DNA of 64,000 nt from an uncultured Alphaproteobacteria bacterium (GTDB taxonomy: Bacteria; Pseudomonadota; Alphaproteobacteria; JAPOUT01; G958296285), in assembly GCA_958296285.1 (NCBI GenBank), contig OY282459.1:1470762-1534761 (forward strand). The letters run 5' to 3'. The notes under the pieces are model-generated. The model was given only the letters and a program-made list of their open reading frames with translations, searched no databases and was not told the DNA's origin. Every line of letters starts with the position of its first letter. Positions within the stretch are counted from its first letter, which is position 1. This document shows positions 44,742 through 50,352 of this stretch, piece after piece. A program made the translations under genes and the position numbers.

Positions 44742-44843
44742 GCCGGTGTGGTGGAACTGGCAGACACGCCCGACTCGCAATCGGGTGGGACATGCAGACG
44801 ACCTCTGCATCCCGTGCGGGTTCGAATCCCGTCACCGGTACCA
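44742..44843 (+). tRNA. Class II Leu-type tRNA with anticodon CGC (copy 2)
   Basis: Same body as copy 1 with one D-loop change (GGC for GGT). Anticodon loop CTCGCAA, anticodon CGC at 44776-44778. Variable-arm tip ACGACCT, allowing the stem to extend by one A-T pair. It is the last copy of the first array and ends 86 bp from the gene G stop. Confidence 0.85.
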
Positions 44844-44877
44844 GTTCCATGCCACGAGGGCGCGACTTTTATACAAC

Positions 44878-44922
44878 AAAAAACGCCCCCGCGCAATGGC
44901 TCTCAACGCCAAAGCAGGGGCG
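44878..44922 (-). terminator. Rho-independent terminator of autotransporter G
   Basis: On the minus strand, CGCCCCTGC pairs with GCGGGGGCG (9 bp with one T-G pair) around a 21-nt loop that can form a small inner stem, followed by six T. It begins 8 bp after the gene G stop codon. An almost identical structure follows gene H. Confidence 0.7.
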
Positions 44923-44929
44923 AAGGCGC

Positions 44930-47900
44930 TCAAAAAGCGTAATTCAGGCGGAAGAGGATATTGTGCAGACTCGTCTCGCCTGTCAGAGCGAAAGCGCCTT
45001 CATAGGCGAAGTCCATCTCCAAATTGCCGCGGCGATAACTCCCGCCGAGACTGACATCCATGACGGCGATCCCCATTTCGCCATCGGCGTTATGAGGGTT
45101 GCCGCCCGAAGTTCCTTCTACGGTGGCGGAGGGATCGCCGAGAAAAAAATCTATCCCCGTCCGCAAATGGGGGACTATATGGACGTTCTGTCCGCGATAT
45201 CGGGTGAGGTAATCGGTCTGCGCCTCCGCATAGACGCGCCCGATTCCCAAAATGTCGCTCGTTTCGGCGACTGTCAGAAGAGAGTCGCGCCCTCGCGCGG
45301 CGCTAAAGCCGTCCATGGCGCGCGAGACGAGTCCCAGATCCGCCCCCGTCGTCAGGTAGAGAGCGCCGAAAGACTTTGGCAGACGCAGAGATTTCGGGGC
45401 GATGGGGAATTGTTTTTCCACGCCCCCTGTCGCGGCGATCGTCAAGAGGTTGGAGCTGCTGTTGGCGATCGGGAAGTTTCCGCCGAAAGCGGTCTCTATC
45501 TCTTGCGAGGAATAGCCGAAGCGGAGTTCGCCGTTGAAATCCAGGTTGAGGCGGGATCGCCCGCCGCGCGTTCCGATCTGCGCGCCGCCGAGATAGCGAT
45601 TGATGTCGGCTTCCGTCCTGATGCCGCTGAGTTCGGTTTCTAACGCGCTGACCTCTATGCCCATCCCGAGTCTCATAAACCACCGATCCCGCAAAATATG
45701 CGCGCCTGTGGCGAAGGTATAGACGAGCTCGTCATATTCCGCCGCGCCTGACGGGGCGTGGATGGCGAAACGTCCGCCGGTGCGACCCCACGCGCACCAG
45801 TTTTTCTCGCCGAGGAGAACGGCATAGCAGGTCTGCGAGCGCATGGCGATGCTGAAGGCGCGATCCGCATACCACGCCGTCTGAAGAAGAGCTTCGTAGC
45901 TTCCGAGCGCGGCGCGGAAGGCGGCGGCGGCGTCAAGCGGGGTCGGCGTGGTGGGGCCGGGATCGGTCGGGCCGGGATCGGTCGGGCCCGTCGGGGGAGG
46001 CTCCACAGGCGGGCGCGGCGAAGTCGGGAGGGTGATCTGCAAAACCCCGCTGCTTGAGACCGCGAGCGCTCCCGAGGAGGAGGTCAGCGCCCTGATTTGG
46101 CTTGCCGTCAGCCCGCCGGAACTTGTCCGCGTGATGAGCGGCAGAACAGCCCCCGCCGAGAGGGTGGAGCCGCGAGCGGCGGCAACCTCAATCGCCCCCG
46201 CCGTGAAAGTTGCCGTGGTCGCGCCGCCGAGATTAAGAAGCGCGTTTGCCGCAGAGACTGTCGGCGCGGCGTTGTTGAAATTGAAGACGAAGTGAATTGT
46301 CCCCGATGTCTGCGTAAAGGTCTCAAGGCCGGAGATGGAGACCTGCCCGCCTTCCGCGGCGTGATCTATGACGAGCCTTCCCGTATTGGTGAAACTGTCG
46401 GAGCTCCCCGCGCCGAAATCAATATCGTCATTAAGAGTGAGCCTTCCTGAATTGGAGACGGAGTCGTCTCCCGCCCCCATGGTGATATCGCCTATGAAAG
46501 TTCCCGCATTGTTGAAAACGTCATTGCCCGCCCCCATGGTGATATCGCCTGTGAAGGTTGAGCCGCTGGCGGTTCGGATTTCGTCAACCCCGCCGCCCAG
46601 AGAGATGTCGCCTGTAAAACGTCCCGTGGCGGCGTTCTCAAAGAGGTCGTCCCCCGCGCCGCTTGAGAAATCGCCCACGATCGTTCCGGCGTTGCTCGCC
46701 CTGTTCCCCGTCCAATCTCCCGATCCGATCGTCCTCGCGGTTGTCGTGTCTGTGTTGGTGCCGGAAAAGAAAATCGCTTGGTCGTTGGATGAGGCGGTGT
46801 TGTCCTCATTCAGAGTGGTGACTGTCGCGCCTGACGAAATATCCAACGTGACCTGATTGCTGGTGGCGTCATTGCTGGTGGGGGTGTCGGCAGCCCTTAC
46901 CCGCACAGTGGCGACATCCGCGGCAAAAGAGCCAGTCGCTCTATGCGTGCCGCCGGTGATGTCCAAATGGACATTGCCCGACCCACTGTTGAAAAGATTT
47001 ATGGCAGGGTCGGAGCTGCCGAGCGTGGTCGTGTTGCCGCTGACAGTCGCGTTGATATCGGCTGATGAGCTGGCGTTGCTAATTCCGCCACGGATAGCGG
47101 CGTTGGACACGGCGCTGGTATTGTCGGCGATGGAAACATCGCCCGCGATGTTCAGATGAAGAGCGCCCGTGTGGGTGCTTAGAGAACTCACCGAAATTCC
47201 ATGTCTGAGATTGCGCCCATCTTCGTTGGCGACTGTCGTGCCTGAAAGGGTCGTCAAATAAAGATCGCGCGAGCCGGTCGTGTTGGAAAGAAAAACCGCG
47301 CTGTTCCCCGAACTGCCGCTGGGCTTGGTGATTGTGCCGCTTTGGATATGAATCTCGCCGCCTGAGCCCGTATGGCTGATGAAGGGCGTTCCTGAGGCGG
47401 CGGTGTTGTAGAGAATGGCGAGACGGTCATTGGTTGCCGTGATTCCTGAGGAATAGGCGTTGGCGGTGGCGCTCGCGCAGGAAACCTGCATATTCGCCGC
47501 GCCGGGCGTAGAGACCATTCTGCTCGCCAGAGCCTGCCCGCAAACCCTATCGGCGAGGGTGATCTGCAAAACCCCGCTCGTGATCGCGAGCGTTCCGGAG
47601 GAGGAGCTCAGCGCCATGACTTGGCTTGACGTCAGCCCGCCGGAACTTGTCTGCGTGATGAGCGGCAAAACAGTGCCGCTGGAGAGCGTGGAGCCGGAAG
47701 CGGCGACAACCTCAATCACCCCCGCCGTGAAAGTCGCCGTGGTCGCGCCGCCGAGATCAAGAAGCGCGTTTGCCGCCGTGACTGTCGGCGCGGTGTTGGA
47801 GAAATCATAAACGAAGCGTATCGTCCCCGAGGTCTGCGTAAAGGTCTCAAGCCCTGAAAAATCCACTTGCTCATCGCTGTTGGCGGCATGGTCTATGATC

Positions 47901-49294
47901 AGCGTTCCTGTATTGATGAAACTGTCGGTGCCCGTGCCAAATGTGGAATCGCCGTCCAGCGTCATTGCCCCTGCATTGCGGACTTCATCGCCGCTGCCGC
48001 CCATATCCTCAATTCGGCCGGTGAAAGTGCCGTGATTTTCAAAGAGGTCAGCGCCTCCTCTGCTTGAGAAATCGCCGATGATTGTGCCTCTGTTGGTGAC
48101 GCGACTGCCCATCCAGTTTCCCGATCCGATCGTGCGCGGTGTATTGGTGGTGGTGTTTATGGAGTTAATGAAGATCGCGCGATTGGCGCTCCCCGAAGCT
48201 TCCAAAGTCGTGCCTGAAGAAATGCTTATGAGGTGGGGATCAAGAGCAGAGCTGTCCACTCGCAAAGCGCTGTTTGTCGTGCCCGTCTGCGATCCTGTGG
48301 CTCTATGCCTGCCGCCGGTGAGATTTACGACTACTCTGCCAATCCCAATGTTGCCTGATGATCGGCCTTGCCCAAAGATATCTATGGCAGCGCGGTTAGT
48401 GCCTGTGGCGGTCGTATTGCCGCTCGCGGTTAAAGCGATCGTGCGGCTGACGCCCCCAGCGGGCTGAGTGTCAACTGATAGACGAATCGCATCACCAACG
48501 GCGGTAACATCGCCCGCTACATTCACATAGATATCGCTGCTAGAAAGATTGCGAACTTCTACCCCATAATTGTTGTTGCTGTCTGTATCCGTATTGGAGA
48601 TTGTCACGCCTGATGCGACCGTGAGAGAGAGAGGGTTAGTATTGCCAGCAACGGTAAGAATCCCAACTGCCGCGCCATTGGATTCGGTGCCGGTCTTGGT
48701 GATTGTGCCTTGCTGAACGTGAATCTCGCCGCCCGCGCCTGAATGGCGGATAAAGTTCGCTGTTCCGGTTCTATTATAGATGATGGCGAGATCGGCGTCA
48801 TCATAGTCAATTGTGCTGTCATAGCCTGTTGAAGGTGTATCGGAGGAGTTGCAGACGACCTCATCGGAGGCGTAATCCGTGCCTGCCGTCAGATTCGCCG
48901 ACCAGCCATTCATGGCGGTTGTGCCGTTTGTTCCGCCCGGCGCGCCTGTCCCCGTCCCTATTCTCCGATAAAGACGCTCTGTGGAACTGACCGTATGTTT
49001 AATGACAGTGCCGAGCGCGTAAACCGTTCCCGATGCGTATGTGCCGAAGCGAGTCGTGCCTGCCGAGGCGGTTGCCCCTGCCCCGCATTCATCCGCCGCT
49101 CTTGCCGGCGTTGTCGGCGCGAAAAGCGCAAGCGTCAAAAGCGCGGACATCAGAGACGCCCGCATCGCAGACGCCCGCATCGCCCCCAGCGCGAGAATCT
49201 TTAGAGGGAAGCGCGGCAACAAGGCTACCCCCCCCCCCCCCCGCGAGGAGACGAAGCTAAAGCCCTGTGATTTCACAGCTTTTTCCGTCTTCAT
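44930..49294 (-). CDS. Autotransporter G, two-module passenger with Pro-rich linker; probably phase-variable
   Basis: 1454 aa. The start at 49294 has AGGGGGA upstream. The N-terminus is unusual: about 38 residues precede the normal signal peptide, and a 15-G run encodes RGGGGV at 18-23. The hydrophobic core lies at about 49-62, ending ARA before ADECG. A Y..GTVI...W segment with partner Cys EVVCNSS follows. Module 2 opens at VCGQALASRM. Instead of passing straight to the translocator, the passenger ends in a Pro/Thr/Gly linker (about 1090-1115). The translocator starts YEALLQTAWYADRAF near 1130, has CYAVLLGEKNWCAWGR and ends LFRLNYAF. Gene G shares this linker type and its 3' end with gene H. 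It is flanked on both sides by tRNA arrays on the other strand. In this copy the G-tract keeps the frame open. Confidence 0.94.
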   Translation of the reverse strand: MKTEKAVKSQGFSFVSSRGGGGVALLPRFPLKILALGAMRASAMRASLMSALLTLALFAPTTPARAADECGAGATASAGTTRFGTYASGTVYALGTVIKHTVSSTERLYRRIGTGTGAPGGTNGTTAMNGWSANLTAGTDYASDEVVCNSSDTPSTGYDSTIDYDDADLAIIYNRTGTANFIRHSGAGGEIHVQQGTITKTGTESNGAAVGILTVAGNTNPLSLTVASGVTISNTDTDSNNNYGVEVRNLSSSDIYVNVAGDVTAVGDAIRLSVDTQPAGGVSRTIALTASGNTTATGTNRAAIDIFGQGRSSGNIGIGRVVVNLTGGRHRATGSQTGTTNSALRVDSSALDPHLISISSGTTLEASGSANRAIFINSINTTTNTPRTIGSGNWMGSRVTNRGTIIGDFSSRGGADLFENHGTFTGRIEDMGGSGDEVRNAGAMTLDGDSTFGTGTDSFINTGTLIIDHAANSDEQVDFSGLETFTQTSGTIRFVYDFSNTAPTVTAANALLDLGGATTATFTAGVIEVVAASGSTLSSGTVLPLITQTSSGGLTSSQVMALSSSSGTLAITSGVLQITLADRVCGQALASRMVSTPGAANMQVSCASATANAYSSGITATNDRLAILYNTAASGTPFISHTGSGGEIHIQSGTITKPSGSSGNSAVFLSNTTGSRDLYLTTLSGTTVANEDGRNLRHGISVSSLSTHTGALHLNIAGDVSIADNTSAVSNAAIRGGISNASSSADINATVSGNTTTLGSSDPAINLFNSGSGNVHLDITGGTHRATGSFAADVATVRVRAADTPTSNDATSNQVTLDISSGATVTTLNEDNTASSNDQAIFFSGTNTDTTTARTIGSGDWTGNRASNAGTIVGDFSSGAGDDLFENAATGRFTGDISLGGGVDEIRTASGSTFTGDITMGAGNDVFNNAGTFIGDITMGAGDDSVSNSGRLTLNDDIDFGAGSSDSFTNTGRLVIDHAAEGGQVSISGLETFTQTSGTIHFVFNFNNAAPTVSAANALLNLGGATTATFTAGAIEVAAARGSTLSAGAVLPLITRTSSGGLTASQIRALTSSSGALAVSSSGVLQITLPTSPRPPVEPPPTGPTDPGPTDPGPTTPTPLDAAAAFRAALGSYEALLQTAWYADRAFSIAMRSQTCYAVLLGEKNWCAWGRTGGRFAIHAPSGAAEYDELVYTFATGAHILRDRWFMRLGMGIEVSALETELSGIRTEADINRYLGGAQIGTRGGRSRLNLDFNGELRFGYSSQEIETAFGGNFPIANSSSNLLTIAATGGVEKQFPIAPKSLRLPKSFGALYLTTGADLGLVSRAMDGFSAARGRDSLLTVAETSDILGIGRVYAEAQTDYLTRYRGQNVHIVPHLRTGIDFFLGDPSATVEGTSGGNPHNADGEMGIAVMDVSLGGSYRRGNLEMDFAYEGAFALTGETSLHNILFRLNYAF
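45945..46020. repeat. Pro-rich linker of gene G with 15-bp tandem repeats
   Basis: GGGCCGGGATCGGTC occurs in tandem and encodes GPTDP-type repeats. Such linkers give length to the exposed passenger or separate it from the pore. Confidence 0.6.
49228..49242 (-). repeat. Poly-G tract (15 G in coding sense) inside gene G
   Basis: Fifteen consecutive C on the plus strand, 15 G in the coding strand, covering codons 18-23 (CGG, four GGG, GTA). Tracts of this length in the 5' part of surface-protein genes are classical slipped-strand phase-variation sites. Gain or loss of one base would stop translation or force re-initiation at the ATG codons near codons 39, 44 or 49. Confidence 0.85.
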
Positions 49295-49363
49295 GATCAG
49301 TCCCCCTATTCCCCTTGAATCCCCTAAACCCCGACTGCCTCTTTCGCGTGAAAGGCGAATTCC

Positions 49364-49379
49364 TCAAGGCGAGCCTTGA
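49364..49379. repeat. Palindrome in the 5' leader of gene G
   Basis: TCAAGGC-GA-GCCTTGA, a perfect 7-bp inverted repeat about 20 bp downstream of the putative -10 box. It could be an operator or an RNA hairpin; too small a loop makes a protein-binding site more likely. Confidence 0.4.
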
Positions 49380-49401
49380 TTCCTCAAAATAGAACAATAG
49401 C

Positions 49402-49430
49402 AATATAGACAGACGCGCCCCGAAAGACAA
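49402..49430 (-). promoter_or_regulatory. Promoter of autotransporter G
   Basis: Minus strand: TTGTCT, 17-nt spacer, TATATT. Spacing matches the other autotransporter promoters but the -35 differs (TTGTCT instead of TTGGCT), and the leader is about 100 nt long. Confidence 0.6.
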
Positions 49431-49523
49431 GTGGGGATTTCTTATTTTCAATCTCTTTTCCAAAATTAGGAAAAGTGAAAAAGGTTAAAAGAAACGCCTC
49501 TCGTGAAGAGAAAGCGCAGACTC

Positions 49524-49536
49524 TATGCTTTATATT
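49524..49536 (+). promoter_or_regulatory. Putative promoter region of the second tRNA array
   Basis: TATGCTTTATATT in the same position relative to the first tRNA as in array 1; the surrounding sequence is conserved between the two arrays. Confidence 0.4.
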
Positions 49537-49545
49537 TCATCGGGG

Positions 49546-49646
49546 GCCGGTGTGGTGGAACTGGTAGACACGCCCGATTGCCATTCGGGTGGGACATGCA
49601 GTCAACCCTGCATCCCGTGCGGGTTCGAATCCCGTCACCGGTACCA
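49546..49646 (+). tRNA. Class II Leu-type tRNA with anticodon GCC (copy 3)
   Basis: First copy of array 2, with the D-loop T also found in copy 1. Anticodon loop TTGCCAT gives GCC at 49580-49582, which would read the Gly codons GGC and GGU. Variable-arm tip TCAACC. All stems are intact and CCA is encoded. The body is leucine-type, so anticodon and body disagree. Confidence 0.85.
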
Positions 49647-49728
49647 GTTCCATGCCACGAAGGCGTGACTTTTATACGACAAAAAACGCTCTCGCGCAAT
49701 GGCTCTCAATCTGAATGCGAAAATGCCG

Positions 49729-49737
49729 TGATATAAT
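49729..49737 (+). promoter_or_regulatory. Extended -10 promoter of tRNA copy 4
   Basis: TGaTATAAT, 15 bp before the tRNA, identical to the block before copies 2, 5 and 6. Confidence 0.6.
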
Positions 49738-49751
49738 CACGCGCCATCTAC

Positions 49752-49853
49752 GCCGGTGTGGTGGAACTGGCAGACACGCCCGACTCGCACTCGGGTGGGA
49801 CATGCAGCCACAAGTTGCATCCCGTGCGGGTTCGAATCCCGTCACCGGTACCA
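49752..49853 (+). tRNA. Class II Leu-type tRNA with anticodon CGC (copy 4)
   Basis: Anticodon loop CTCGCAC, anticodon CGC at 49786-49788. The variable arm has the most divergent tip, CCACAAG with a G-T closing pair, while the stem pairs are kept. Otherwise identical to copies 2, 5 and 6. Confidence 0.85.
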
Positions 49854-49935
49854 GTTCCATGCCACAAAGGCGCGACTCTTATACGACAAAAAGCGCTCTC
49901 GCGCAATGGCTCTCAATGTGAATGCGAAAATGCCG

Positions 49936-49944
49936 TGATATAAT
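49936..49944 (+). promoter_or_regulatory. Extended -10 promoter of tRNA copy 5
   Basis: TGaTATAAT, 15 bp before copy 5. Confidence 0.6.
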
Positions 49945-49958
49945 CACGCGCCATCTTC

Positions 49959-50060
49959 GCCGGTGTGGTGGAACTGGCAGACACGCCCGATTGCCATTCG
50001 GGTGGGACATGCAGACGACCTCTGCATCCCGTGCGGGTTCGAATCCCGTCACCGGTACCA
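49959..50060 (+). tRNA. Class II Leu-type tRNA with anticodon GCC (copy 5)
   Basis: Anticodon loop TTGCCAT (as in copy 3), anticodon GCC at 49993-49995, but the variable-arm tip ACGACCT is that of copy 2. Loop and tip variants are therefore shuffled between copies, which suggests gene conversion. Confidence 0.85.
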
Positions 50061-50142
50061 GTTCCATGCCACGAGGGCGCGACTCTTATACGACAAAAAG
50101 CGCCCCCGCGCAATGGCTCTCAATGTGAATGCGAAAATGCCG

Positions 50143-50151
50143 TGATATAAT
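50143..50151 (+). promoter_or_regulatory. Extended -10 promoter of tRNA copy 6
   Basis: TGaTATAAT, 15 bp before copy 6. Confidence 0.6.
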
Positions 50152-50165
50152 CACGCGCCATCTTC

Positions 50166-50266
50166 GCCGGTGTGGTGGAACTGGCAGACACGCCCGACTC
50201 GCAATCGGGTGGGACATGCAGCGAGATCTGCATCCCGTGCGGGTTCGAATCCCGTCACCGGTACCA
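50166..50266 (+). tRNA. Class II Leu-type tRNA with anticodon CGC (copy 6)
   Basis: Anticodon loop CTCGCAA (as in copy 2), anticodon CGC at 50200-50202; variable-arm tip CGAGAT is unique to this copy. Last copy of array 2, 86 bp from the gene H stop codon, the same distance as copy 2 from gene G. Confidence 0.85.
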
Positions 50267-50300
50267 GTTCCATGCCACGAGGGCGCGACTCTTATACGAC

Positions 50301-50345
50301 AAAAAACGCCCCCGCGCAATGGCTCTCAACGCCAAAGCAGGGGCG
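50301..50345 (-). terminator. Rho-independent terminator of autotransporter H
   Basis: Same structure and nearly the same sequence as the terminator after gene G: 9-bp stem (CGCCCCTGC / GCGGGGGCG), six T on the minus strand. Confidence 0.7.
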
Positions 50346-50352
50346 AAGGCGC

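Larger units (their letters stand above)
44536..44843. repeat. tRNA array 1, two units of a 206-bp repeat
   Basis: Two tRNA genes separated by a 105-bp spacer. The spacer has the same length and nearly the same sequence as the three spacers of array 2. Confidence 0.9.
49546..50266. repeat. tRNA array 2, four units of a 206-207-bp repeat
   Basis: Four tRNA genes with three spacers of exactly 105 bp. Unit length changes by one base only through the variable-arm tip. Spacers carry a half-copy of the terminator sequence found after the last unit and an extended -10 promoter. Confidence 0.9.

Noticed and set aside
49546-50266. CRISPR array or attachment-site array
   Set aside because: Repeats are about 100 nt and fold as tRNAs; spacers are conserved instead of unique, and no cas, integrase or recombinase gene is nearby.
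44536-50266. tRNA-Sec, or allo-tRNA with 8/4 or 9/3 branch
   Set aside because: Acceptor and T-stems are the ordinary 7 and 5 bp and no UCA or other stop anticodon is present.
44536-50266. Ordinary tRNA-Ala and tRNA-Gly genes
   Set aside because: The long variable arm and Leu-type D-arm are class II features, Ala and Gly tRNAs are class I, and the G3-U70 pair for alanine is missing.
44662-50319. Several small reading frames on both strands across the tRNA arrays (for example 44662-44850 minus, 49922-50128 plus)
   Set aside because: They are translations of the repeated tRNA sequence and its antisense; their similarity follows from the tRNA bodies, and no independent ribosome binding sites or codon bias are seen.
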